Source: Cyanophora paradoxa
Taxonomy: Eukaryota; Glaucocystophyceae; Cyanophorales; Cyanophoraceae
Direction of reading: 5' to 3'
DNA length: 64,000 bases
NCBI GenBank assembly: GCA_004431415.1
Contig: QPMI01000104.1
Location: forward strand, 62,001 to 126,000
Shown here in pieces: positions 10,184-19,198 of this stretch. Made by a program: the position numbers and the translations under genes. The notes under the pieces were generated by a model that was given only the letters and a program-made list of their open reading frames with translations, did no database searches and was not told the origin of the DNA. Within the stretch, counting starts at the first letter, position 1, and the number at the start of each line of letters is the position of its first letter.

Positions 10184-11203
10184 TTAAACGATGCTTATTA
10201 ATTCACCTGAGAAGGCTGTTTGACTGGCATAGGAACCGACTGAATTTGTAACAAGTGTCACATATTCGTTTTGGGCAAGATTGAGAATGCAAGAGAAACA
10301 CAGCGCTTTATTTGTTGTTGACAGATTGTGAACTTGGGAAATGCTCAATCCCCCTGGATCTGCATTGTTTACCCTGAGAAACAATTCAATAGCAGAAGTT
10401 GTGGTTGAAGAAGTGAATACTGAAAATCGATAGTGTCCTGCAACAGGTGCTGTGAACCTTCCAGTTGATGTGCTGAATGAATTGGTATTGTTTACTCGAA
10501 CTGTTGCCCAGTTTAGTAGATCAGCAGAAGTTGTAGCAGTGTGGTTGTAGCCAAGTTGAACTGAAAATCGTGGATGTGATGTTTTGAGATAACACCCTGT
10601 ATTAACTGTCAAACTATTCGCTTCCAGAGTAACAACAGTGTAACTATTTCGTTTCAGGAGAAGGTCTACATTGGCTCCTGTATCGATTTCTGGTGTAACA
10701 ACCTTGTTTGTTGCTGTGATTGTAGCCTGTGAGGCAATTGGTAGTGAAATACCAGCATTAGCTGTTACCAATCCTGTAAAGGTGCTTGTTCCTGTAATAC
10801 TCACCTGGTTTGCTGTAAGAGTTCCATCAACTCTTGCCCCATCTCCAATGTAAGCTCCTCCACTTCTCACAACAAGAGCAGAGTTATTAATTGTATTGTC
10901 AAAGGTTACTATTTTGGGTGTGGTGACCCCTCCAACATCATCATATATTGATGAATCGGAAACAATCTGACCTGATTGAACTTGGTTCTTGTTTGAAACT
11001 ATTAAACCTGTGGTTCTCACCTTGCCCCCATTGCGATCACATCGAATTTCTTTGCATCTGATCACAGAGTTTTGAGAAAACGAATCGGCTCCTGTCGTTT
11101 CAGTGCAAATAAAACCAGGGGTTGCATCTGTTACTGTGTGATTGAGTTGATGTAATTTTGGGGCGGCATAACAGAAAACAGGGACAGCTATTTGAGTGGT
11201 CAT
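10184..11203 (-). CDS. Fibre-like protein 3 with C-terminal C1q-like domain
   Basis: 339 residues. N-terminal module: an HQLNHTVTDATPGFICTETT segment, SVIRCKEIRCDRNGGKVRTT, LIVSNKNQ and SGGAYIGDGARVDG. A middle section of short hydrophobic repeats (TSTFTGLVTANAGISL) suggests a beta-helical shaft. The last 130 residues carry the C1q/TNF-like signature FSTSTGRFTAPVAGHYRFSV and end with an AFSGELISIV strand. C1q-like domains form trimers that bind diverse ligands, which fits the tip of a trimeric fibre used for host attachment. The domain call rests on motif recognition; the virion location is inferred. Confidence 0.72.
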   Translation of the reverse strand: MTTQIAVPVFCYAAPKLHQLNHTVTDATPGFICTETTGADSFSQNSVIRCKEIRCDRNGGKVRTTGLIVSNKNQVQSGQIVSDSSIYDDVGGVTTPKIVTFDNTINNSALVVRSGGAYIGDGARVDGTLTANQVSITGTSTFTGLVTANAGISLPIASQATITATNKVVTPEIDTGANVDLLLKRNSYTVVTLEANSLTVNTGCYLKTSHPRFSVQLGYNHTATTSADLLNWATVRVNNTNSFSTSTGRFTAPVAGHYRFSVFTSSTTTSAIELFLRVNNADPGGLSISQVHNLSTTNKALCFSCILNLAQNEYVTLVTNSVGSYASQTAFSGELISIV

Positions 11204-11225
11204 ACTTTACATTATGTGGATAATA

Positions 11226-12305
11226 TTATGAAGAGCTGAGAAGCATACATCCGAAGAAAAATCTGACATTATATTCTATATTACCAGCATCATTAGAAGC
11301 AAAAGTTAAAGAGAGACCATCATTAGCTTCAAGGCTTACAATAATCTCAAACCCATTATGAGCATACACAGTTGATGATTTATTTAAAGTTGTAACCTCA
11401 ACTCCAAATGAGCTTCCATTCTTTCGTAAGGAGGTAGTGATTATTCCATTTCTTCGAGTATCAGGAATAAAAAAGAATCCACTGAATGAGACTAAATAGT
11501 TACCGGAAACAGGTGCGGTAAAAAGCCCTGTTGTGGTATTGAAATGATTTCCATTGTTGACTATCGCATAAAAGGATTCGGTTTGAATGTAACGAAATGT
11601 TTCAGTTATTGACCCATTTGGTTGCTGTTTTGTTGCAAAGAAACGAGGGTGACTACTTAATTTCAGATACTTGTAGTCAGGAAGTGTGAGATGTTGAACA
11701 GTTGTGTTATCTGTTTGAGTTGTTTTTTGAAGAGAGAAGATTGTGTCCCCATTCCTCTTGTAATTCATGACTGTGTCACTTATGTTGTCAATCTCAGGTG
11801 TATTTATTCTTGTGGAAAGTGTGAGTGTTCCATACTGAATACTCCCTGAAAGCCCACCATTGAAATTCATATACCCACCAAAACTACTTGTCCCGTTCAC
11901 ATTTAATTGATTTGCTGTGACAGTCCCCACAACATTTGCTCCATCACCAATGTATGCTCCTCCACTTTTCACCACAAGAGCAGAACTATTACTTGTGTTA
12001 CCAAAAGTAACTATCTGTGCTGTGGTGACTCCACCCACATTATCATATATTGCTGAATTGGGGACTACCTGACCTGCTTGAACTTGGTTTTTATTCGAGA
12101 TTATAATGCCTGTGGTTCTAATCTTGCCTCCATTTCGATCACATCGAATTTCTTTGACCCTCAGTATACTGTTCTCTGTGAAAGAGGTATTACTTGTAGT
12201 TTCAGTGCAAATAAAACCGGGTGTGGAGTCGACTACTTCATGAGAGGTGCTGTGGAGTGATTTGGCTGCAAGTTCATAGTTTGGAATCTCTAAAAGGGAG
12301 GTCAT
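11226..12305 (-). CDS. Fibre-like protein 4 with C-terminal C1q-like domain
   Basis: About 359 residues from the ATG at 12305, chosen because a TTATAAAG promoter-like box lies directly before it; an in-frame start at 12377 would run into the previous gene. N-terminal module: STSHEVVDSTPGFICTETT, SILRVKEIRCDRNGGKIRTT, SGGAYIGDGANVVG. The C-terminal signature FNTTTGLFTAPVSGNYLVSF marks a C1q-like domain with a different ligand surface from protein 3. The N-terminal halves of proteins 3 and 4 are nearly identical while the tips differ, as in modular receptor-binding proteins. Confidence 0.72.
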   Translation of the reverse strand: MTSLLEIPNYELAAKSLHSTSHEVVDSTPGFICTETTSNTSFTENSILRVKEIRCDRNGGKIRTTGIIISNKNQVQAGQVVPNSAIYDNVGGVTTAQIVTFGNTSNSSALVVKSGGAYIGDGANVVGTVTANQLNVNGTSSFGGYMNFNGGLSGSIQYGTLTLSTRINTPEIDNISDTVMNYKRNGDTIFSLQKTTQTDNTTVQHLTLPDYKYLKLSSHPRFFATKQQPNGSITETFRYIQTESFYAIVNNGNHFNTTTGLFTAPVSGNYLVSFSGFFFIPDTRRNGIITTSLRKNGSSFGVEVTTLNKSSTVYAHNGFEIIVSLEANDGLSLTFASNDAGNIEYNVRFFFGCMLLSSS

Positions 12306-12324
12306 CTTTATAATTACGAAATAG

Positions 12325-14034
12325 TTAAATTGCGACAGCAATGTAATGAATTGTAACTGGAAATCCTGGTCTGTCAAAAGAACTTAATGGAACTATGTCA
12401 AGCTCACAAGTGAAATAGCTACTGTAAACTTGTTTAAGCCTAACATACATTCGATAGTAGTAGGCTGTCTCATTGTGTTGTATACCAGTTGTTACAATAG
12501 GAGGGTTAGCAAAGCTGCTGTTGAAATTAATAGTGAGGTTAAACGTATGGTCAGGATTTGCCCAAAGATAAGGAGTAGTGTAAACATACGTTCCTGCTTG
12601 GATTTTCCCATTAAAATATGCATTGAGTTGACTGGAAAGATCTGCCTCTGTAATACATCGACTGATGGTCGCATTATTTGAGGGGTTCATAGCATAGAAA
12701 TTTCTTGCATAGGCATTTCCACGAACAAGTAAGGTTTTATCAAAGTAATTCTGCGAATTGTGGAAGAACCATGTTTCTTCAAACATAGGTCCTGCTGGTT
12801 CTACAATCTGACCTGATCCTACATACATTGTGTTGTTGGCTCTGATTGTGGTGGCTGTGAAAGGATCAAGAGTTGGTCTATTGGTCAAATCATTGTAGTT
12901 TCCTGAGAAAATTGCAGGTTTGTTATAGATATCTGTATTCCAATCATGAGTGTGTGCAAAATCTGTAATCTCTGCCTTTGTGTGGGTGTGACCAACATAT
13001 GCAACATTTCCAAGATCTGTAATCTCTGCCTTGGTATGGGTGTGACCCACATATGCAACATTTCCGAGATCTAATATCTCTGATTTAACATGAGTGTGAG
13101 CGAAATTTGTGATATCTGCTCTTGTGTGGAAGTGTGCAAAATCTGTAATTTGTGATTTGGTGTGAGTGTGTGCAAAATCTGTGATTTCTGCCTTTGTGTG
13201 GGTGTGTGATCTATTATTTAGATCAAGGAAACTACCCGAAAATGCAACAGGATGCAGATTTGCAGCAGTAGGTTTATTTATGAGATCATTATAATCTCCT
13301 GTGAAAGAGATGGTCTTTAGTTCACCCCTTCCTACATAATCAGAAGGGAGATCAATCTTAATGGGCATAATAGCTGGATCATCAGGTATCTCATACTCAC
13401 CTCCTGGATGAACCACAGGAAAGGTTTGATTGCTTTCAGTATGGACAAAGAAGTTACATGCTGTTACTGTTCCATCAATAGTCCCACCTGTGAGAGGGAG
13501 GTAATTGCCTGTAACACCAATACCTATACCTGCAATGATTACATTCAGCTCTGTTTCATCTATGTAGTTTTGGGCTTGAAGGTAATCCTCTGTGACTACT
13601 CTCGAAATGCTCTCATTGTGTATGTTTTTTGCAGCCATTCTTTGATTGGCTTCCAGAACCCCACCATAATCTGTTTTAATCCATGCAAGCTCTGCCCTTC
13701 CATAATTATCATTTGCAGTTCCCACTATGGGAATGTAGGAATACTTATCTCGACTGAAAACTATCATTGGTCTTGAGCCATCTAAGCTGCTTACATCTGC
13801 TACATGAACCTGTATAGCAGAGTTGTAATTTTGGTAGGTTGCTGGGTCTGTTGGGACTCTGAATGTATCTGTGGGAATGTCAGCCTCCATGTAGCTTGAC
13901 ACAAAGATATTTGGTATGGTTGCTCCTGGTGGTGGTGGGGTTTCAAAAGAGCCTGGTAATGTCCTAATATGAAGTGGTCCTCTCATAGCTGAATTTGCAA
14001 GTGTCCCATTCACATGAACATAGTGTTCATTCAA
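12325..14034 (-). CDS. Long fibre protein, C-terminal part: HxH repeats and lectin-like tip (split gene)
   Basis: About 569 codons with no convincing start of its own (the frame opens with TTG), because it continues the 14031-15584 frame. A G-run deletion at 14076-14079 separates them. Seven imperfect repeats of the type HTHTKAEITDFA (middle third) resemble the metal-binding HxH repeats of phage tail-fibre tips. They are flanked by GNYNDLTNRP-type repeats also seen in PLV-2. The last 110 residues (TFNLTINFNSSFANPPIV to HYIAVAI) look like an H-type lectin fold. The intact protein would be near 1,080 residues. Role: distal part of a host-recognition fibre. Confidence 0.65.
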   Translation of the reverse strand: MNEHYVHVNGTLANSAMRGPLHIRTLPGSFETPPPPGATIPNIFVSSYMEADIPTDTFRVPTDPATYQNYNSAIQVHVADVSSLDGSRPMIVFSRDKYSYIPIVGTANDNYGRAELAWIKTDYGGVLEANQRMAAKNIHNESISRVVTEDYLQAQNYIDETELNVIIAGIGIGVTGNYLPLTGGTIDGTVTACNFFVHTESNQTFPVVHPGGEYEIPDDPAIMPIKIDLPSDYVGRGELKTISFTGDYNDLINKPTAANLHPVAFSGSFLDLNNRSHTHTKAEITDFAHTHTKSQITDFAHFHTRADITNFAHTHVKSEILDLGNVAYVGHTHTKAEITDLGNVAYVGHTHTKAEITDFAHTHDWNTDIYNKPAIFSGNYNDLTNRPTLDPFTATTIRANNTMYVGSGQIVEPAGPMFEETWFFHNSQNYFDKTLLVRGNAYARNFYAMNPSNNATISRCITEADLSSQLNAYFNGKIQAGTYVYTTPYLWANPDHTFNLTINFNSSFANPPIVTTGIQHNETAYYYRMYVRLKQVYSSYFTCELDIVPLSSFDRPGFPVTIHYIAVAI

Positions 14035-15584
14035 AAAGATCCTTTCAGGGATATTACAAGTCTGGTAAAGAGAAACCCCAAGTTATCAAGAGGCTCCACC
14101 TTTGCAAATTCTGGTTGGTCATTGATCTCATCCCAAATATGTTCATGTTTGCTTGGTGGGAACTCAGTTGGAATCCCATCAATTTCACCCCAATCATGCC
14201 TGTGATCCTCTGGTGGATACTTTTGAGGTTTGCCTAAGATCTCATCCCAATCATGATTGTGATCCTCTGGGGGATACTTTGCAGGTTTATTATTAATTTG
14301 TTCATAATCAGGGAAGAACTCCCAGATCTCAGGTCGAAATCCATCTGGTAACAATTCCTCATGGGGTTCATAAGGTTGCTCATAGTCAACAGCTGGTGGA
14401 TCATGACCATCTGGTAAATACTCCTCATCAGGTTCATAGTTCTGTTCATACTCATATTCTTGTGGGTCAAAACCATCTGGGAGTATCTCCTCCTCATTGG
14501 GGTCAAACTGATCATACTCATATTCTTGTGGGTCGAAACCATCTGGTAAATATTCTTCCTCATCTGGAACGAATTGATATTCATCAAGCTCTAATATATC
14601 GATTTCAGGAGGTAAATACTGCTCATCTATTTGCTTTTTTGGTTCAATTATAGGTTTATTGCGAACTTGCTCCCAACTAACAATGTGCTGCCCAAAGGCT
14701 ACATCTTCAGTTGCTGTGTATTCTCTTCCAGGTTGCTTCTTTGGTGTTAAATCGGGTGGTCCATTGGGAAATGGAATAGGGAATGGGACAGTAGGTCCAT
14801 TGGGACCATAATGCTCAATGATTTCTCTTAGGGTTTTCTCACTTACAAGCTTCTCTCCATTTGCATACACATTGCTGCCATGGATATTTCGCCATTGCCT
14901 GGTTCGAATTCCAAGGTCTTTCACATTGCTATACAAAGGCAAAAGGTGCCTATCCATTTCGACTAAATCAGGGTGTAAATGGATTGCTACTGGTTGACTG
15001 GGGCTACTGTTGATTGTAATTGATGGCTTTTTTTGATGGACATCTTTTGGAGTAAAGAACCCAAAAGGCTCATTTCTTGCAAAGTCATATGTAATATCCT
15101 TGGGGTAGACATCATTTGTGTAGGAGACCTGATTTGTATTGGCAATGGGACCCACTTGCAATACTTGGGGGACCTCAGCTTTTGCAGTGCTGCCCTCATT
15201 GTAAATTCGCAAAGCTGTGTTCTGTTTGCCCTGCTCATCTTGAACATTGAAAATCAATCGACCACTATCGAACCTGGAAGGTATATCTGGGTGAGTGCCA
15301 CTGGTTTTTAGTTTCCTAGGTCTCCTTCTTGTTGCTTTGATCTCTGCCACTTGGTTTGCTTTCACATTACCCAAACTAAAGGCTACACTGACATCCTCTT
15401 TATCTGGATCGGTTTGATTCACAGATAAAGCATGCTCCCTTGATTGAGTCTTTGATGAATTATCAGAGCTGTGGTCAATTGAAACTGAACCCTTTACTTT
15501 AATATTATCAAAGTTCACATGCTTGGTGCTGCTTGCATTATCATCTTGAATGGTTTCTAGATTTGGTGGGTAATTGAAGCTCAT
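14031..15584 (-). CDS. Long fibre protein, N-terminal part with acidic repeats (split gene)
   Basis: 517 residues. The order is a Ser/Asp-rich start, then a fibre-like stretch containing YSNVKDLGIRTRQWRNIHG (a common phage-fibre motif for a capsid-proximal shaft). A Pro-rich linker and four or five acidic repeats of the type EEYLPDGFDPQEYEY (residues about 340-430) follow. It ends with DHNHDWDEI-type repeats that anticipate the HxH repeats of the downstream part. Translation stops at a one-base deletion and the product continues in 12325-14034. Its 5' end faces the phospholipase gene across a 43-bp divergent promoter region. Confidence 0.65.
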   Translation of the reverse strand: MSFNYPPNLETIQDDNASSTKHVNFDNIKVKGSVSIDHSSDNSSKTQSREHALSVNQTDPDKEDVSVAFSLGNVKANQVAEIKATRRRPRKLKTSGTHPDIPSRFDSGRLIFNVQDEQGKQNTALRIYNEGSTAKAEVPQVLQVGPIANTNQVSYTNDVYPKDITYDFARNEPFGFFTPKDVHQKKPSITINSSPSQPVAIHLHPDLVEMDRHLLPLYSNVKDLGIRTRQWRNIHGSNVYANGEKLVSEKTLREIIEHYGPNGPTVPFPIPFPNGPPDLTPKKQPGREYTATEDVAFGQHIVSWEQVRNKPIIEPKKQIDEQYLPPEIDILELDEYQFVPDEEEYLPDGFDPQEYEYDQFDPNEEEILPDGFDPQEYEYEQNYEPDEEYLPDGHDPPAVDYEQPYEPHEELLPDGFRPEIWEFFPDYEQINNKPAKYPPEDHNHDWDEILGKPQKYPPEDHRHDWGEIDGIPTEFPPSKHEHIWDEINDQPEFAKVEPLDNLGFLFTRLVISLKGSF

Positions 15585-15627
15585 GGCTTTTACTATATGG
15601 ATTTATAAAATTCCTGATAAGTAAAAG
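15585..15627. promoter_or_regulatory. Divergent promoter between fibre and phospholipase genes
   Basis: Only 43 bp separate the two start codons. The stretch holds a TATGGATTTATAAAA patch and GATAAGTAAAAG immediately before the plus-strand ATG, matching the AGTAAA-type boxes before other genes of both elements. Confidence 0.5.
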
Positions 15628-16881
15628 ATGCCTCTCAAGGTCGTTTTAAGTCTTTCTGGCGGGGGTGCAAGGGGCATTATCATAACCAGGCTGCTAAAAG
15701 AAATCGAAAATCGAACTGGCAGGAGAATAATCGATCTTGTGGATCTTGTGAGTGGAACTTCCACTGGTGGGATCATTGCAATAGGTTTGAATATAAGGCA
15801 TCCTGATAGACCAGGTGAACCTAAACTGACAGCAAACGATTTACACAATATTTACCTAACTCAACTGCCTTTGATTTTCGCAAATCCTCGAAATATCATT
15901 GAAAATGCCCTATTTAACACAAAGTATGATGTGGGACCCTTGGAGACTGCAATCAATTCAGTTACTGGGGAATCACTAATACAGGATTCCCTAAAGGACA
16001 TTGTGATTACATCTTTTGATACTCAGAATATGAAACCAATATTTATCACAAATGATAACAATTACAACTTTATGCCCTGTAAGATTGCTGCTAGGGCTAC
16101 TTCTGCTGCTCCTACATACTTTTCACCTGTAAGCATTGTTGATTTCAATCGGGGAGTATATGTCTGTCTCATTGATGGTGCCATTTCGGGAAACAATAAT
16201 CCCAGTGTGTGTGGTTACAGCCATGCAAAGAAGATTTACAGTGATGATGATGACATTATAGTAATAAGTATCTCTTGTGGAGAGGTGGACCCACATTTAG
16301 AGTCTGATTATGTGGGTTATGCTTATGAGACTGTCAACAGCTGGGGCATTCTCTCATGGATTGCCTCAACAGATGGAAGCCCATTGATTAACATGCTCAT
16401 GGCTGCAAGTGAGCTTTCTGCCCTTGATAAGATGGAGGAGTTGTTACCCTACAACTATGATCAGGATTATGGGAGATACTATAGGTTATCAGTACCTCTT
16501 CCGAATCACATAGTAAGCTCCCTGGATGACACTTCTAAAATCCCAGATATGCTTTCTTTCACAGAAACATACATAGCAGCAAACAATGATATGATTAATA
16601 AGCTTTGCAGCATTCTAGTAGCAAACTATGAATTAAAGAACCCTACAAAGGCTTACATCTCATCCACTCTCACTACATCACCACCTTTGGATGCTAATTG
16701 GTATCAGCTTGCAGATGATGCCTTCACTGCCTCATCCTCTGTGACTGGTAAAGAGCCTTTCATGGCTAGACCTTCAGCATTTGGCTGGGAAGCTGGAGCC
16801 TATGCTCCTGAGCAGATATGGGAAACCCCACTGAATACCTTCAAGTTGCTTTTCCATATACTTTTGAACTCTCTTCTGTGA
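15628..16881 (+). CDS. Patatin-like phospholipase, first part of a patatin-discoidin protein (split gene)
   Basis: 417 residues in this frame. The patatin signature is complete: oxyanion loop SGGGARG (residues 10-16), nucleophile elbow GTSTG (Ser45) and the DGA motif with Asp183 of the catalytic dyad. Patatins hydrolyse ester bonds of membrane phospholipids. After about residue 330 the frame enters a second domain (ANWYQLADDAFTASSS to AYAPEQI), the start of an F5/8-type C fold. The frame then slips at a G run (16820-16822), and the last 25 residues shown here are out of frame. Membrane breaching during entry or release is inferred. No counterpart exists in PLV-2. Confidence 0.8.
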   Translation: MPLKVVLSLSGGGARGIIITRLLKEIENRTGRRIIDLVDLVSGTSTGGIIAIGLNIRHPDRPGEPKLTANDLHNIYLTQLPLIFANPRNIIENALFNTKYDVGPLETAINSVTGESLIQDSLKDIVITSFDTQNMKPIFITNDNNYNFMPCKIAARATSAAPTYFSPVSIVDFNRGVYVCLIDGAISGNNNPSVCGYSHAKKIYSDDDDIIVISISCGEVDPHLESDYVGYAYETVNSWGILSWIASTDGSPLINMLMAASELSALDKMEELLPYNYDQDYGRYYRLSVPLPNHIVSSLDDTSKIPDMLSFTETYIAANNDMINKLCSILVANYELKNPTKAYISSTLTTSPPLDANWYQLADDAFTASSSVTGKEPFMARPSAFGWEAGAYAPEQIWETPLNTFKLLFHILLNSLL

Positions 16882-17183
16882 TTGCCTATGGATCAGGGGA
16901 CACCAATGCTTTTATTAAGACTTTCAATGTGGCAACATCCACTGATGGGATCAACTGGTCTTTTATTCGATCAGATGGGCAAAACAAAATATATGTCTGT
17001 GAGAACATTAACAATGCTCACAACTCAGGTGATGTGGCTCTATTGAGTGGATTTCCTCTCAGCATCAAGGATGCTTTTTACATAGGTTTTTCTCTCAGAA
17101 TTAAATATATTCGCATTTATCCCCTTGTGTATGTGAATGCTCCCACAATGAGAGTTGACTTTACAGGTGCCTTTATTCGATAA
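16818..17183 (+). CDS. F5/8 type C (discoidin-like) domain, second part of the patatin protein
   Basis: 121 residues that complete the domain begun in the previous frame: EYLQVAFPYTFELSSVIAYG, FIKTFNVATSTDGINW and the closing IKYIRIYPLVYV strand are standard discoidin landmarks. Such domains bind glycans or phospholipid head groups. One base missing in a G run explains the break; with it, the patatin and discoidin parts form one protein of about 515 residues. The 3' end overlaps the convergent penton-like gene by 11 bp. Confidence 0.7.
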   Translation: MGNPTEYLQVAFPYTFELSSVIAYGSGDTNAFIKTFNVATSTDGINWSFIRSDGQNKIYVCENINNAHNSGDVALLSGFPLSIKDAFYIGFSLRIKYIRIYPLVYVNAPTMRVDFTGAFIR

Positions 17184-18105
17184 ACTCCAACTGAAAAGAA
17201 TTATCGATTCCATTCATATCAATCAGTTCACCAAAGTAATCTTTAAACTCAACTGTGAGTTCCCTTATCACCAGGTTTCTGTCATTTATCTGAATGAATT
17301 CTGCATGTTCACCACTATGGTAAACATAGCCACCTATATCCTTACTCAATTGCAATCTAAGGATTGCCCCCTGGTTATGTGGTTGCGATTTCGGAATTAT
17401 ATTGTGTCTGCTGGCAAAAGGGGCAAGCTCTTTAATGTGCATGTATAGATACTGCTCAGCATTCATATCAGACATCTTTCTGCTGTCAAAATAATATTGC
17501 AAGGGCTTAGATGAGAGTCTGGGTCCTGAGAAGGTGATTCCCCATGCTGGGTGATCAGGTGTAATAGGTTTGCCATCATACTTTAAAAGGTTCTCAGGTC
17601 GATAGGGAGATCCACCAGCAGGAGGAGTGCTATAATAACCATTGGTGTATTCAGTAGAACTCACACCCAAAAGCTTCCCTATTCTCTGGTTGCTTGCAAT
17701 AAAACGAAACTCATGGTTACTGTAAAACTCCACTTTATAGGTAGTTGGGTTGTAGAATATCTTGAACTCAAAAGCTACTGTTTTGCCTGCAATAGTTTGG
17801 AAGCTTGAATAGTTCAGCCCATAATTATAAGGGTGTGTGACCCCAAAATGACCCTGATTGATGTAGCCACTGGGAAGGGGATACACTTGTTGTGTGATCA
17901 CTTGGTTATATGAACCATCTTGGTAATTAAACTGAACTGTTAGATGATCAGTTCCCACACTGTTATAGATACTGTTTGGAATCTCTGCATAGAGAACCCT
18001 ACATTCCCTTGGTCTCTCTACTGGAGTTGTGAGGGTGACCCTGTAAGAGTTTTCATTTTGTCCTTGGCTTCTATCCCTGCTATCAATATTAACGAGCCGG
18101 TTCAT
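17173..18105 (-). CDS. Penton-like minor capsid protein A
   Basis: 310 residues beginning NIDSRDRSQGQNENSYRVTL and followed by an aliphatic ..RVLYAEIPNSIYNS motif. This start is typical of the PLV/virophage minor capsid (penton-like) family and is shared with the product at 31827-32495 of PLV-2. The C-terminus (LTVEFKDYFGELIDMNGIDN) also matches the PLV-2 copy (31523-31768). Expected role: single jelly-roll protein at capsid vertices or beneath them. It is divergently transcribed from the second penton-like gene across 29 bp, the same arrangement as in PLV-2. Confidence 0.65.
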   Translation of the reverse strand: MNRLVNIDSRDRSQGQNENSYRVTLTTPVERPRECRVLYAEIPNSIYNSVGTDHLTVQFNYQDGSYNQVITQQVYPLPSGYINQGHFGVTHPYNYGLNYSSFQTIAGKTVAFEFKIFYNPTTYKVEFYSNHEFRFIASNQRIGKLLGVSSTEYTNGYYSTPPAGGSPYRPENLLKYDGKPITPDHPAWGITFSGPRLSSKPLQYYFDSRKMSDMNAEQYLYMHIKELAPFASRHNIIPKSQPHNQGAILRLQLSKDIGGYVYHSGEHAEFIQINDRNLVIRELTVEFKDYFGELIDMNGIDNSFQLEFIE

Positions 18106-18134
18106 TTTAATATATAAATATAGATAAAAGAAGA
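18106..18134. promoter_or_regulatory. Divergent promoter between the two penton-like genes (PLV-1)
   Basis: A 29-bp AT-only-like spacer (TTTTAATATATAAATATAG then ATAAAAGAAGA) separates opposite start codons. The equivalent spacer in PLV-2 is 27 bp, so the divergent arrangement is conserved. Confidence 0.55.
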
Positions 18135-19145
18135 ATGCCTGTGGATTACATCGAGGTTAGCTCATTTAATACAATCTCTGGTGATGGTCCCACATCAAGC
18201 TTTGTGGCTAGACTCCCCAGTAGTTATGAGAATGTGAGGGCTGTGAGACTGGTCTCAGCCGAATTTTATAACAGTATCCCTATGGTGAGTGGTGAAACCA
18301 AAGCAGGAGATGTGACAGTTGACAATGCATTTAGCATTTATTATTCTGAACAAACTCCTGGAGCTGGAAGCTCAGGAATTCCAACAGTTCGCCCAGCTGC
18401 TGACTATGAACAATGGAAACAATTCATTATAAGTCGAAACACCCCCATCCAAAGCCACCAGCAACTGGTGAATGTAATTAACTCTAAATTCGAAGGCAGA
18501 AATCCCCAACCATCCATTCGCTGCAAATGGGATGAATCACTGAAACGAATTATATTCCACTCAGCAGTACCATTTTACTTGGCTTTCTCAGTAGCTGTGA
18601 ACCCAAGCCAACAAACAATCCAAAAGCTGTTGAGTTCAGCTAGACTGCTGGGTCTTGATCCTGGAAGATATGGTAACTCCCCAATCCAATCACAGGTCTA
18701 TGATGCTCTCACTGATGGAATCTTTACTGGTGGTCGCGTGAATGGCATTATATCTTCTTTTGAGCCTGAGAAGACCAGGGACAGTGTTTTGTTTGTGAGA
18801 GTAAAGGAGCTGGGTGATCTGGTGCAATGTGGGGATGGTCTTCTGACTGGTTACTTTCACAAAATAGTGGTCCCTGATAAAGACTATGGTGAGCATGTTG
18901 TTTACAATTCAACAGAAGCTCATCCACTTTATAAATACTATAACAAAAAGGTTGGATTATCCACTTTCTCGGTTGATATTGTTAATGCTGTAAATGAACC
19001 AATTGATTTTGAGGGTCAACCTGTTCATCTGACCTTTGAAATTCGCTATGGTGATGAGCCAGCAGGAGACCCAGTTTATGAATACTTTAAGATGAGAATG
19101 TCGCAGCTTCACCCTTCCTATCCAGTTATTACAAGCTTCGCATAA
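18135..19145 (+). CDS. Penton-like minor capsid protein B
   Basis: 336 residues. The N-terminus has the same plan as other members (YIEVSSFNTISGDGPTSSF, then VRAVRLVSAEFYNSIP), with a central FYLAFSVAVNP strand region and a C-terminal PVHLTFEIRYGDEP motif. PLV-2 has a clear orthologue (32523 onwards) at the same position, immediately before the capsid gene. I call it penton-like from position, size and the shared N-terminal pattern. Which of proteins A and B forms the true penton cannot be decided here. Confidence 0.65.
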   Translation: MPVDYIEVSSFNTISGDGPTSSFVARLPSSYENVRAVRLVSAEFYNSIPMVSGETKAGDVTVDNAFSIYYSEQTPGAGSSGIPTVRPAADYEQWKQFIISRNTPIQSHQQLVNVINSKFEGRNPQPSIRCKWDESLKRIIFHSAVPFYLAFSVAVNPSQQTIQKLLSSARLLGLDPGRYGNSPIQSQVYDALTDGIFTGGRVNGIISSFEPEKTRDSVLFVRVKELGDLVQCGDGLLTGYFHKIVVPDKDYGEHVVYNSTEAHPLYKYYNKKVGLSTFSVDIVNAVNEPIDFEGQPVHLTFEIRYGDEPAGDPVYEYFKMRMSQLHPSYPVITSFA

Positions 19146-19198
19146 ATTAAGGATCATTGGTAGATTTTTTATGTTGCAGTATAATAAAAGAGAATATA

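Noticed and set aside
16820-16826. GGGAAAC heptamer as a programmed -1 frameshift site between patatin and discoidin parts
   Set aside because: The heptamer is not in the phase needed relative to the patatin frame, and similar one-base breaks occur in many other genes without any slippery sequence.
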